Position numbers and translations under genes: made by a program | Shown: positions 17,881 through 25,814 of the stretch, piece after piece | Position numbering within the stretch: position 1 is the first letter of the stretch | How the letters are laid out: every line of letters begins with the position of its first letter | Assembly: GCA_046290495.1 (NCBI GenBank) | Contig: JBKAGT010000005.1 | Location: 1,240,001-1,304,000, forward strand | Direction: 5' to 3' | Length of the DNA: 64,000 bases | DNA from: PGYR01 sp046290495 | Lineage (GTDB): Bacteria; Bacteroidota; Ignavibacteria; Kapaibacteriales; UBA2268 | The notes under the pieces: model-generated | The model's input: the letters and a program-made list of their open reading frames with translations, nothing else | Databases searched by the model: none | What the model was told of the DNA's origin: nothing

Positions 17881-20079
17881 ATGAAAAGCTTTTTCCGTGT
17901 TCTCATTTTATCAATCGCAACTTTGGCTATGACTACGAGCAGTTCCTTTGCTCAAAGTGAAGGTGGCCGAATGTCCTTTGGTGTTAATGGTGGTGCTGTA
18001 AAGTACTGGGGTGAGTTTACTGATAACCAACTATGGTTTGGTGGTGATGCCTTCCTTAGGTACAACATAATTTCAGAATTATCAATTCAAGCCACTTTCG
18101 GGATATCGCAAATTAGATATAAAACAGACCAAAGCGCTTTGGATTTATACCCAGACTACTTCGGGCCTAATGCCCAAGAAGGTGACCTTTACCCTAATTC
18201 ACTTACAAATATTAATGACAAGAATGCCATCAGAGTCAACACTTACGAAATGTATTTGACTTATAACTTCTTCGATCATGAAAAATTTGTTCCTTATTTA
18301 TTTGGTGGTGTAGGTTTGATGAACTTTGAGCCACGCTCAGGAGACTCAGGATTTGACGGGCCTTTGCCTAACAATGCGAATGAAGTATATGACAAAAATC
18401 AAGTAGTGTTTCCAGTAGGTTTCGGATACGAAATGTACCTGACTGACAACCTAGTGTTCAACGGTAGAGCTACATTCAGATTCACTGGAACAGATTACCT
18501 AGATGATTTAAGTCCTGCCGAAGACCCTGCAGCAGGTGATGCAAATGATGCATTTATGACATTTGGAGTTGGATTTTCATACTATATATTAGGTGATGCT
18601 GACTATGATAATGACGGCTTAACTAATAGCAAAGAGAAAGAACTCGGTACTGACCCACAGATTCCAGATACAGACGGCGATGGACTATTGGATGGAGAAG
18701 AGTTTCTTACTTATCACTCAGACCCACTTAAAAAAGATACAGATGATGACGGCTTAGATGATTATAAAGAAGTAACAGAAACGAAAACAGACCCAAGCAA
18801 AGCTGACGGCGATTCGGATGGGCTGAAGGATGGCGAGGAACTTGCAAGAAAGACTGACCCTATGAACCCAGATAGCGATGATGATGGATTATTAGACGGT
18901 GAGGAAGTAAACAAATACGAAACAAACCCATTAGTTGCAGACACTGATAAAGATGGATTATCTGATGGCGATGAAGCTCAGTCTTACAATACAGACCCTA
19001 AAGCAATGGATACTGATGGTGACGGACTAAATGATGGAGCTGAAGTAAATAAACACAAAACAAATCCTGCACAAGCTGACAGCGACCAAGATGGACTAAA
19101 AGACGGTTTGGAAGTCAACACTCACAACACTGACCCAATGAAGCCCGACACTGATGGTGATGGACTAATGGACGGTGCTGAGGTAAACGAACATGGTTCG
19201 GATCCAAGCAAAGTTGATTCGGATAATGATGGACTTACTGACGGTGACGAAGTTAGAAAATACAAGACTAACCCAGTTAGTAACGACACTGACAGAGATG
19301 GTCTAACAGATGGTGACGAAGTTAACAAACACAAGACTGACCCAGCAATGAAAGACACTGACGGTGACGATTTGACGGATGGTGATGAGGTTAAAAAACA
19401 TAAGACCAACCCATTAGAAAAAGATTCGGACAAGGATGGTTTGATGGATGGAGAAGAAATTAACAAATACCTAACAGATCCTAATAATCCAGATACTGAT
19501 GGCGAGACTTTGACAGATGGTGAAGAGGTTAAGAAAACGAAAACTGACCCTACAAACCCAGATACTGATGGCGACACTGTGAATGATGCTGAAGATGACT
19601 GCCCATTGGTTAAGGGTAAGCCAAGTACAGAAGAGGGATTGAACGGATGTCCACAAGCACCTAAGATTGGTACTAAAGTTGATTTTCCTGATATTTTATT
19701 CATAGTTGATACAGATAAATTCAACTATGATTACCCAGGTACTGCTCAAAACTTAGCTAAGTTACTTAGCTACGTGCAACAGTGTGAAGGTATAGAAGTG
19801 CTAATTGGTGGACACGCATCGAGCGAAGGTGCTGATGATTACAATCAAAGACTTTCTGAGAAGAGAGCTAAGAAAGTAAGAGAATGGTTAATAGAGCAAG
19901 GCGTCAACCCAAGTAAAATCTCTGGGTTTATCGGCTATGGCGAAAGACAACCGAAAGTAAAAGAGCCAACTGGCAAAGAGCTGAAGAAAATATCGAAAGA
20001 AGATTTGGAAGCAATAAGAAAACAAAACAGAAGAATATCTGTAGAGGTTACTAAAACTTGTGATGAAGGCAAGAAGTAA
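17881..20079 (+). CDS. OmpA family protein with thrombospondin type 3 repeats
   Basis: A 732-residue outer-membrane protein. ATG 17881 follows GGAG and opens a signal peptide (MKSFFRVLILSIATLAM, cut near SSFAQ); the frame also reaches 17845, which is less likely. Residues 25-240 form an OmpA-like eight-strand beta-barrel. Residues 241-575 are 14 full and one partial acidic repeats of about 23 residues (DxDxDGLxDGxEV...TDP), the bacterial TSP3 type that binds calcium. Residues 596-732 are an OmpA peptidoglycan-binding domain (GGHASSEGADDYN, LSEKRAKKVREWL). The rigid repeat rod could span a wide periplasm. A strong terminator follows. Confidence 0.93.
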   Translation: MKSFFRVLILSIATLAMTTSSSFAQSEGGRMSFGVNGGAVKYWGEFTDNQLWFGGDAFLRYNIISELSIQATFGISQIRYKTDQSALDLYPDYFGPNAQEGDLYPNSLTNINDKNAIRVNTYEMYLTYNFFDHEKFVPYLFGGVGLMNFEPRSGDSGFDGPLPNNANEVYDKNQVVFPVGFGYEMYLTDNLVFNGRATFRFTGTDYLDDLSPAEDPAAGDANDAFMTFGVGFSYYILGDADYDNDGLTNSKEKELGTDPQIPDTDGDGLLDGEEFLTYHSDPLKKDTDDDGLDDYKEVTETKTDPSKADGDSDGLKDGEELARKTDPMNPDSDDDGLLDGEEVNKYETNPLVADTDKDGLSDGDEAQSYNTDPKAMDTDGDGLNDGAEVNKHKTNPAQADSDQDGLKDGLEVNTHNTDPMKPDTDGDGLMDGAEVNEHGSDPSKVDSDNDGLTDGDEVRKYKTNPVSNDTDRDGLTDGDEVNKHKTDPAMKDTDGDDLTDGDEVKKHKTNPLEKDSDKDGLMDGEEINKYLTDPNNPDTDGETLTDGEEVKKTKTDPTNPDTDGDTVNDAEDDCPLVKGKPSTEEGLNGCPQAPKIGTKVDFPDILFIVDTDKFNYDYPGTAQNLAKLLSYVQQCEGIEVLIGGHASSEGADDYNQRLSEKRAKKVREWLIEQGVNPSKISGFIGYGERQPKVKEPTGKELKKISKEDLEAIRKQNRRISVEVTKTCDEGKK
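18601..19605 (+). repeat. 69-base coding tandem repeat (TSP3 calcium-binding units)
   Basis: About 14.5 consecutive units of about 69 bases encode DTDGDGLxDGEEVxKxxTDP-type units. Units are in frame and differ in the variable columns (KHKTNP, KYETNP, THNTDP), so the array is old rather than freshly expanded. Long spurious antisense frames (18762-18944, 19122-19724) are a by-product of this repeat. Confidence 0.9.
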
Positions 20080-20106
20080 CTGACAGACAGATTACAATTA
20101 AACTTA

Positions 20107-20136
20107 AAAGGGTTGCAGAAATGCAGCCCTTTTTTT
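20107..20136 (+). terminator. Rho-independent terminator after the OmpA/TSP3 gene
   Basis: AAAGGGTTGC, loop AGAAAT, GCAGCCCTTT, then a T run. The 10-base stem has one G-T pair and lies 28 bases after the OmpA stop and just before the next start. Confidence 0.9.
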
Positions 20137-20146
20137 ATATTAATGT

Positions 20147-20719
20147 ATGAACCAGCTACTCCAACAAATAAGTAATTGCACAGTTTGCGAACCAGAATTG
20201 CCATTGGGTGCGAAACCGGTATTGCTTGTAAACTCAAAATCTAAGATTGCTGTAATTGGTCAAGCACCAGGAACAAAGGTACACGCGTCTGGTATTCCGT
20301 GGGATGACCAGAGCGGCAAATTGCTACAACATTGGCTTGGTGCTACAAATGAGCAGTTCTACAATCCTGACAATTTCGCAATAGTGCCTATGGGTTTCTG
20401 CTACCCTGGTAGAGGGAAGTCTGGCGATTTACCACCGAGAAAAGAGTGTGCACCACTGTGGCACGAAAAAGTTTTCAGCCTTACTAATCGAATAGAATTA
20501 GTCCTGCTAATAGGTATGTACTCACAGAAGTACTATCTTGGCAAAGAGATGAAACGAACACTGACCGAGACAGTAAAAAGCTACAAAGAATATATGCCAA
20601 AGTATTTCCCAATGCCTCACCCATCACCTCGCAATAGAATATGGCTAAAGAAAAATCCGTGGTTCGAGGAAGAGAACATACCTCACTTGAGGGAGTTGGT
20701 TAGTGAGGTGGTTGATTAG
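20147..20719 (+). CDS. Uracil-DNA glycosylase family protein
   Basis: The 190-residue protein has the uracil-DNA glycosylase superfamily landmarks: VIGQAPGTKVHASGIPWDD near 44-62 (the GQxPG water-activating loop) and the substrate loop MPHPSPRNRIWLKKNPW near 156-172. A CTVC motif at the N-terminus (residues 11-14) recalls the cysteines that hold an iron-sulfur cluster in family 4 enzymes, but the other two ligands are not evident. It probably excises uracil or related bases from DNA; exact family membership is open. The gene starts 68 bases after the OmpA gene, behind its terminator, and so needs its own promoter within that gap. Confidence 0.85.
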   Translation: MNQLLQQISNCTVCEPELPLGAKPVLLVNSKSKIAVIGQAPGTKVHASGIPWDDQSGKLLQHWLGATNEQFYNPDNFAIVPMGFCYPGRGKSGDLPPRKECAPLWHEKVFSLTNRIELVLLIGMYSQKYYLGKEMKRTLTETVKSYKEYMPKYFPMPHPSPRNRIWLKKNPWFEEENIPHLRELVSEVVD

Positions 20720-20727
20720 CTTTTCTT

Positions 20728-21165
20728 TTATTTCCAATTAATCCATTCTTGACCAGAAATTACTTTCTTCAAATCGTATCTGAGGATATCTTGATAAATT
20801 CCTGCAATTCGCTCATACTGCTTTATGTAATCTTTAATAAATAACTCAGGACTATATAGAATTTTTAAATCTCCTTCCATAACTCTTCCTTTAGTTATTT
20901 CCAGAACATTGTCAGCTATATTAAACTCATTATTTGCAATATTGTTAATTAATTTACGAACAACTTTAGCATCATTTTCGGACTTAGAAACGAAAACATC
21001 TAGACCATTTGCATAGGACAAAACTAAGATACTCCTATTAGCATTTCTGTTTGAATATCTTAATTCGAATTCAGACTTATTATCGTGCCGAACTAAATCC
21101 TCTAGCTCATACCCAAAGTCTTTTTCCAAGAAAGTAAAATTATTTATAATATCATCATATGTCAT
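20728..21165 (-). CDS. Hypothetical protein, last gene of an orphan operon
   Basis: The 145-residue, soluble, AT-rich protein is made of alternating helices and strands, with no signal peptide and no recognised domain (starts MTYDDIINNFTFLEKDFGYE, ends QEWINWK). Its ATG at 21165-21163 shares bases with the TGA of the 26-codon mini-ORF upstream, so translation is probably coupled to the operon with the 298-residue membrane-anchored protein. Immunity- or chaperone-like roles are possible for such cytoplasmic partners but nothing in the sequence proves it. Confidence 0.65.
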   Translation of the reverse strand: MTYDDIINNFTFLEKDFGYELEDLVRHDNKSEFELRYSNRNANRSILVLSYANGLDVFVSKSENDAKVVRKLINNIANNEFNIADNVLEITKGRVMEGDLKILYSPELFIKDYIKQYERIAGIYQDILRYDLKKVISGQEWINWK

Positions 21166-21242
21166 AAGATAAATAGTTTATAACAGTAATAAAATACAAA
21201 AGCAACTAGAAGGGTAGACAAAATGAGTATAGCTTTTTTCAT
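21162..21242 (-). CDS. 26-residue mini-ORF copying the leader of the upstream gene
   Basis: ATG 21242 opens a 26-codon frame beginning MKKAILILSTLLVAFVFYY and ending CYKLFIL, closed by TGA 21164-21162. Its first 22 residues differ at only three positions from the start of the 298-residue protein encoded immediately upstream (MKKAILILLTLLVASVFYY and on). Start and stop both overlap neighbours in ATGA style: its ATG overlaps the upstream TGA and its TGA overlaps the next ATG. It is either a translated membrane micropeptide or the relic of a duplicated gene trimmed to its leader. Confidence 0.5.
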   Translation of the reverse strand: MKKAILILSTLLVAFVFYYCYKLFIL

Positions 21243-22135
21243 TGTTTAGGTTTATAGTGGAAAGTTGACTTCACTAAAGTTTCATAGAACCATGAGTCAA
21301 TAAATTCTTTTCTAGCTATCTCCAATATTTTATTACTATCCGCTTTAGTATAGTTAAAACTTAATTCATTTAATGTTCTACCTGAATACTCACCTGGTAA
21401 TTGATATCCGAAAACATCGAAAATCATAGTATAATATAATTTATCATTGTTCTCAGATATCTCATATCTAACAGAATTATAAGCACTATTTATGATACTA
21501 TCTTGCTGAGGGCTAGAAAACTGATACATTTTCCATCGTATTAATTTTTTTATTTCAAGTTTAAATTCTCTACTTAACCAATTCCATTTACTAGATAGTA
21601 TATCAAATGATTCATCGTAATTTCTTAATCTAAAGTTTAAAAGAAATAATTTATTATAGAAATCTGCTACTACCCCTAAATATCCTGTTCCACAACCATC
21701 CTTTGGGAAATAATCATCCTCATTTTTAATTAATAAATCATAAGCTTCTTGATACCTACCGGTATTTATATATATTTCAATTTTATGTTTATATAATCTT
21801 GATTTTTTAAAATTGATCTCATTAACTGCATTAGAATCAACATCATTGAACCAACCAAATTTCAACTCCAAACTATCGAATTTATTGAAGCTGTCTTCAA
21901 AATCATAAAAAGTAAATTCACTCATTGAAACTTCTGCGAGGTCATGTAATTTGTTTGCGCATATGATATTATTATTTGTCCATTCCGAATACTCGTAATA
22001 GTAGTCTATAGCTTTATCAAAATTACCCCTTACTTCACTATGGATTGCATTATTCAAAAGTTGTTCAGATTTATAGGTATAATAGAATACTGAAGCAACT
22101 AAAAGGGTCAATAATATGAGTATTGCTTTTTTCAT
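21239..22135 (-). CDS. Membrane-anchored or exported protein with helical repeats
   Basis: The 298-residue protein has an N-terminal hydrophobic helix (MKKAILILLTLLVASVFYY) acting as anchor or signal. An alpha-helical body follows with TPR-like spacing: SEQLLNNAIHSEVRGNFDKAIDYYYEY near 23-49 and INTGRYQEAYDLLIKNE near 122-138. TPR-like domains usually mediate protein contact. No family is recognised. It heads a compact operon with the 26-residue mini-ORF and the 145-residue protein. It is strongly AT-rich and lies directly behind the tRNA-Ser terminator, a common site for acquired genes. Confidence 0.65.
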   Translation of the reverse strand: MKKAILILLTLLVASVFYYTYKSEQLLNNAIHSEVRGNFDKAIDYYYEYSEWTNNNIICANKLHDLAEVSMSEFTFYDFEDSFNKFDSLELKFGWFNDVDSNAVNEINFKKSRLYKHKIEIYINTGRYQEAYDLLIKNEDDYFPKDGCGTGYLGVVADFYNKLFLLNFRLRNYDESFDILSSKWNWLSREFKLEIKKLIRWKMYQFSSPQQDSIINSAYNSVRYEISENNDKLYYTMIFDVFGYQLPGEYSGRTLNELSFNYTKADSNKILEIARKEFIDSWFYETLVKSTFHYKPKQ

Positions 22136-22166
22136 TGTTTAAAATATAAATAATGTAGGTAGAAAC

Positions 22167-22202
22167 AAAAAAAGCCCTTCAGATTTTACTCTAAAGGGCT
22201 TT
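22167..22202 (-). terminator. Rho-independent terminator of tRNA-Ser
   Basis: On the minus strand AAGCCCTT, a 14-base loop, AAGGGCTT, then a T run (A run 22167-22173 on plus). It lies 11 bases downstream of the tRNA 3' end. A near-identical stem follows tRNA-Thr at 61.2 kb. Confidence 0.85.
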
Positions 22203-22212
22203 GCTTTTGTAG

Positions 22213-22297
22213 CGGAGAGACCGAGATTTGAACTCGGGGACGATAAAAAACCGTCACGGCTTAGCAGGCCGCTGCATTACCACTCTGCCACCTCTCC
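22213..22297 (-). tRNA. tRNA-Ser (anticodon GCT)
   Basis: The minus strand gives acceptor GGAGAGG paired with TCTCTCC (one G-T). The D-arm is GCAGAGTGG-type. The anticodon arm CGGCC/loop TGCTAAG has anticodon GCT, which reads AGC/AGU. A long class II variable arm (GTGACGG to CCGTC region with a T run) and T-arm CCGAG-TTCAAAT-CTCGG complete it. Discriminator G is followed by CTA, so CCA is not encoded. Reads leftward into its own terminator. Confidence 0.95.
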
Positions 22298-22393
22298 GTG
22301 ATAATATTTGCCAATTGTATCCCAATTGGACAGCTAACTTAATAGATTATTCTGAATATTAAAAACTTTATTTAAAATATATTTTTATCTTTC

Positions 22394-22424
22394 TTTGATT
22401 ATCTCAAAATTATACATAGTTTTG
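22394..22424 (+). promoter_or_regulatory. Bacteroidetes-type promoter of atpDC
   Basis: TTTG at 22394-22397, exactly 19 bases, then TAGTTTTG at 22417-22424. This fits the TTTG-N19-TAnnTTTG consensus recognised by the unusual primary sigma factor of Bacteroidetes. Transcription should start near 22430, giving a leader of about 78 bases before atpD. It also supports the taxonomic call. Confidence 0.7.
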
Positions 22425-22440
22425 CATTCAATTTAATAGT

Positions 22441-22464
22441 TGATTTATAAAAACATATAAATCA
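22441..22464 (+). repeat. Inverted repeat in the atpD leader
   Basis: TGATTTAT, 8-base spacer, ATAAATCA: a perfect 8-base inverted repeat inside the predicted 5' untranslated leader of atpDC, 44 bases before the start codon. It could be a weak mRNA hairpin or a protein-binding site; chance is possible because it is entirely A/T-dominated. Confidence 0.35.
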
Positions 22465-22507
22465 AAGTGAAGTATCATAATTCAAGAAAAAATAAGGTAG
22501 CTCTAAT

Positions 22508-23917
22508 ATGAAAGAAGGAGTAATCATACAGGTCATTGGACCAGTAGTTGACATCGAGTTTGCTGAAGGTGATATACCAGAAGTACTCAATGCAATCAAA
22601 ATCCCTACTAAAAATGTAGAAACTGGTGAAGATTTAGAATTAATCTGTGAAGTTCAGCAACACTTAGGTGAAAACAGAGTACGTACTGTATCTATGGAAT
22701 CAACTGATGGATTAGTACGTGGGATGAAAGCTTTTGACCTTGGCGAACCAATAACAATCAAAGTTGGTCCTGAAGTTTTAGGTCGTATGTTCAATGTTAT
22801 CGGTAAATCTATCGATGGCAAAGGTCCTATGACTGGCTCATTAACTTCTCCTATTCACAAGCCTTCTCCTGATTTCAAAACTTTATCTACTACTTCGGAA
22901 ATGTTCGAAACTGGTATCAAAGTAATTGATCTTATCGAGCCATTTACAAAAGGTGGTAAGACTGGTCTTTTCGGTGGTGCTGGTGTAGGTAAAACTGTAA
23001 TTATTCAAGAGCTAATTCATAATATTGCAAAACAACACGGTGGATATTCTTGTTTCGCTGGTGTAGGTGAGCGTACTCGTGAGGGTAACGACCTTTACCG
23101 TGAGATGGAAGAATCTGGCGTATTAGACAAAACGGCACTAGTATTCGGTCAGATGAACGAACCTCCGGGTGCACGTTCTAGAGTAGCACTTACTGCACTT
23201 ACTGCAGCTGAGTACTTCCGTGACGTAGAAGGCCGTGATGTACTACTTTTCGTAGATAACATCTTCCGTTTCACTCAAGCTGGTTCTGAAGTATCTGCAC
23301 TATTGGGTCGTATGCCATCAGCAGTAGGTTACCAACCAACGTTGGCTACTGAGATGGGTGCTCTTCAAGAGCGTATCGCATCGACTGACAAAGGTTCAAT
23401 TACATCTGTACAGGCCGTTTACGTTCCTGCGGATGACTTGACTGACCCTGCTCCTGCGAATACTTTCGCTCACTTGGATGCAAAAACAGTACTTTCTCGT
23501 GATATCGCGAACTTAGGTATTTACCCAGCGGTAGATCCCCTAGATTCATCTTCTCGTATCATGGATCCAAATATCATTGGTCAAGAGCACTATGACGTAG
23601 CTCAAAAATGTGTACGTACACTTCAAACTTACAAAGATTTACAAGATATCATCAATATCTTAGGTATGGATGAGCTTTCTGACGATGATAAGATTGCAGT
23701 TTACAGAGCACGTAAGATTGAGAAATTCTTCTCTCAACCTTTCAATGTTGCAGAGCAATTTACTGGTTTCCAAGGTCGCTATGTATCAATCAACGACACT
23801 GTAGCTGGTTTCAAAGCTATATTGGATGGTGAGTGTGATGATATTCCTGAGAATATGTTCACTTACAAAGGTACTATAGACGAAGTTATGGATTTGGCTA
23901 AAAAAGAAGGCGTATAA
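22508..23917 (+). CDS. atpD: F1F0 ATP synthase subunit beta
   Basis: The catalytic subunit of the F1 head makes ATP from ADP and phosphate using rotation driven by the proton or sodium gradient. The 469-residue length is standard. The P-loop GGAGVGKT lies at 156-163. The catalytic-site stretch GERTREGNDLYREM follows, with DNIFRFTQAGSEVSALLGRMPSAVGYQPTLA later in the protein. atpD and atpC form a separate unit, with no other ATP synthase genes in the window, as in Chlorobi and relatives. The promoter at 22394-22424 and an AAGGTAG ribosome site precede it. Codon use is more GC-rich at third positions than in neighbours, as in highly expressed genes. Confidence 0.99.
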   Translation: MKEGVIIQVIGPVVDIEFAEGDIPEVLNAIKIPTKNVETGEDLELICEVQQHLGENRVRTVSMESTDGLVRGMKAFDLGEPITIKVGPEVLGRMFNVIGKSIDGKGPMTGSLTSPIHKPSPDFKTLSTTSEMFETGIKVIDLIEPFTKGGKTGLFGGAGVGKTVIIQELIHNIAKQHGGYSCFAGVGERTREGNDLYREMEESGVLDKTALVFGQMNEPPGARSRVALTALTAAEYFRDVEGRDVLLFVDNIFRFTQAGSEVSALLGRMPSAVGYQPTLATEMGALQERIASTDKGSITSVQAVYVPADDLTDPAPANTFAHLDAKTVLSRDIANLGIYPAVDPLDSSSRIMDPNIIGQEHYDVAQKCVRTLQTYKDLQDIINILGMDELSDDDKIAVYRARKIEKFFSQPFNVAEQFTGFQGRYVSINDTVAGFKAILDGECDDIPENMFTYKGTIDEVMDLAKKEGV

Positions 23918-23931
23918 GTTAGGTATTACTT

Positions 23932-24201
23932 ATGAGTAACAAAACATTATACTTGGAGATAGTAACTCCAAAAGAAATAATATACAAAGGCGATGTAAAC
24001 TCGGTTACTGTACCGGGCTCTAAGTCTCCTTTTCAAATTCTATTCAATCACGCACCTATAGTTTCTTCACTAGACAAAGGTCAGCTGAAAATTGATTCGA
24101 CTGACAAAGGTGAATTACACTACAACACAGGTACTGGTTTCGTAGAAATGAAAGACAACCGCATCTCTGTATTAGTAGAAGATGCAACAAAAGTTGGTTA
24201 A
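23932..24201 (+). CDS. atpC: F1F0 ATP synthase subunit epsilon, short form
   Basis: The 89-residue protein matches the N-terminal beta-sandwich of epsilon (LYLEIVTPKEIIYKGDVNSV, then PFQILFNHAPIVSSLDKG and FVEMKDNRISVLVEDA). Typical bacterial epsilon has about 130 residues. Here the C-terminal two-helix domain, which inhibits ATP hydrolysis in other bacteria, is absent. Short epsilons are usual in the Bacteroidota/Chlorobiota group, so this is not a truncation. It couples the central stalk to the c-ring. It starts 14 bases after atpD and is co-transcribed. Confidence 0.95.
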   Translation: MSNKTLYLEIVTPKEIIYKGDVNSVTVPGSKSPFQILFNHAPIVSSLDKGQLKIDSTDKGELHYNTGTGFVEMKDNRISVLVEDATKVG

Positions 24202-24218
24202 AGTTTAGATTTATACTA

Positions 24219-24250
24219 TTCGCAGGTAGAAATATATTGCTATCTGCGAA
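24219..24250 (+). terminator. Hairpin between atpC and guaB, possible terminator
   Basis: TTCGCAGGTAG, 10-base loop, CTATCTGCGAA: an 11-base stem with one G-T pair, 17 bases after the atpC stop. No T run follows (TTGGTATATT), so a classic intrinsic terminator is not certain; an attenuator or mRNA-stabilising hairpin is the alternative. Confidence 0.45.
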
Positions 24251-24323
24251 TTGGTATATTAAAACCCAACATTACGATATTTGTTCAAACAATTTTTGAA
24301 TCACTAAAAACAGTCATACCATT

Positions 24324-25790
24324 ATGGCAAATGAGAAAATTCTTCAAGAAGGAATCACTTACGACGACGTTCTTCTTGTGCCTGATTATTCCGAAGTACT
24401 CCCCCGCGAAACTTCTTTAAAAACGAAATTAACCAACGGAATCGACCTTAATATTCCATTCATTAGTGCTGCTATGGACACCGTAACTGATGCAAAAATG
24501 GCTAGAGCCATTGCAAGAGAAGGCGGCATAGGCGTTATCCATAAGAATATGTCAATCGAGGAGCAAGCTTCTCAAGTTGATAAAGTAAAGCGTTCTGAGA
24601 GCGGTATGATAATGGATCCTGTCACACTTACAGTTGACAAATCTGTAGGCGATGCGGTTGACTTAATGTCAAAATATCACATATCAGGAATTCCGATAGT
24701 AGATGACAACAATAAGCTTATCGGAATTATCACTAATCGTGACTTAAGGTTCAATCCAAACAGAAGTGAGAGCATTTCTGAGATAATGACAAAAGAAAAT
24801 ATTATCACTGCACCCGAAGGAACCACTTTGGAAGATGCAGAGCTAATACTCCAAAATCACAGAATAGAAAAATTACCAGTAGTCAACGACAGCAATGAAC
24901 TTTGCGGTCTGATTACATTCAAAGATATTCAGAAGAAAAAGAACTTCCCTCAAGCATGCAAAGATTCACACGGAAGATTGAGAGTCGGAGCTGCCCTGGG
25001 AGTAACTTCTGATACAATGGAAAGAATAGAAGCATTGATTTCCAATGGAGTCGATGCAGTATTTGTTGATACAGCACATGGTCATTCTCGTGGTGTACTC
25101 GACATGGTTAAGAAAATTAGAAACCAATATCCTGATTTGCAAATAATTGGTGGTAATATAGCTACTGCAGCAGCTGCCAAAGCATTAGTAGAATCAGGTG
25201 TAAACGCCGTTAAAGTTGGAATCGGTCCTGGCTCTATCTGTACTACTAGAATAATAGCAGGTGTGGGTGTACCACAATTGACTGCAGTTATGAATGTAGC
25301 TCAGGGATTGAAAGGAACAGGTATTCCACTAATTGCAGACGGCGGTATAAAGCAAACAGGTGATATAGCAAAAGCTATAGCGGCAGGAGCAGATTCCGTA
25401 ATGATAGGAAGTATGTTCGCTGGTCACGAAGAGTCACCTGGAGAGAAAATTATTTATGAAGGTCGTTCATATAAGATGTATCGAGGCATGGGTTCAATTG
25501 GTGCTATGAAAAAAGGATCAGCCGATAGATACTTCCAAGATATGGAAGACGAGATAGCTAAGTTCGTCCCCGAAGGTATAGAAGGCAGAGTACCCTATAA
25601 GGGGAAAGTAGGCGAAACTATATACCAACTAAAAGGAGGCCTAAGAGCTTCCCTGGGTTACTGTGGTTGCAAAGACATAGACTCAATGAAAGAACAAGCT
25701 AGATTTATGAAAATAACGAATGCAGGGATAAAAGAATCTCATCCGCATAGTATCCGTATTTCAAAAGAAGCACCAAATTATTTTGTTTAA
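24324..25790 (+). CDS. guaB: Inosine-5'-monophosphate dehydrogenase
   Basis: This enzyme catalyses the NAD-dependent oxidation of IMP to XMP, the committed step of guanine nucleotide synthesis, in the cytoplasm. The 488-residue length and order are standard. The catalytic barrel is interrupted by two CBS domains (about 97-145 and 155-205) that sense purine nucleotides. The active-site loop GPGSICTTRI carries Cys306, and the flap RGMGSIGAMKKGSADRYFQ follows. The sequence is complete. It follows atpDC but is separated by a 122-base gap with a hairpin, so it probably has its own promoter. The next gene begins 24 bases downstream, making co-transcription likely. Confidence 0.98.
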   Translation: MANEKILQEGITYDDVLLVPDYSEVLPRETSLKTKLTNGIDLNIPFISAAMDTVTDAKMARAIAREGGIGVIHKNMSIEEQASQVDKVKRSESGMIMDPVTLTVDKSVGDAVDLMSKYHISGIPIVDDNNKLIGIITNRDLRFNPNRSESISEIMTKENIITAPEGTTLEDAELILQNHRIEKLPVVNDSNELCGLITFKDIQKKKNFPQACKDSHGRLRVGAALGVTSDTMERIEALISNGVDAVFVDTAHGHSRGVLDMVKKIRNQYPDLQIIGGNIATAAAAKALVESGVNAVKVGIGPGSICTTRIIAGVGVPQLTAVMNVAQGLKGTGIPLIADGGIKQTGDIAKAIAAGADSVMIGSMFAGHEESPGEKIIYEGRSYKMYRGMGSIGAMKKGSADRYFQDMEDEIAKFVPEGIEGRVPYKGKVGETIYQLKGGLRASLGYCGCKDIDSMKEQARFMKITNAGIKESHPHSIRISKEAPNYFV

Positions 25791-25814
25791 AATAACTATA
25801 TAAGAAGATATAAC

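Noticed and set aside
18601..19605. Regular repeat array considered as CRISPR
   Set aside because: Units are in-frame coding TSP3 repeats with no distinct spacers.
18762..19724. Long antisense open frames (60 and 200 residues, Ser/Pro-rich) over the OmpA gene
   Set aside because: They mirror the 69-base TSP3 repeat on the opposite strand and have no own signals; composition artefact.
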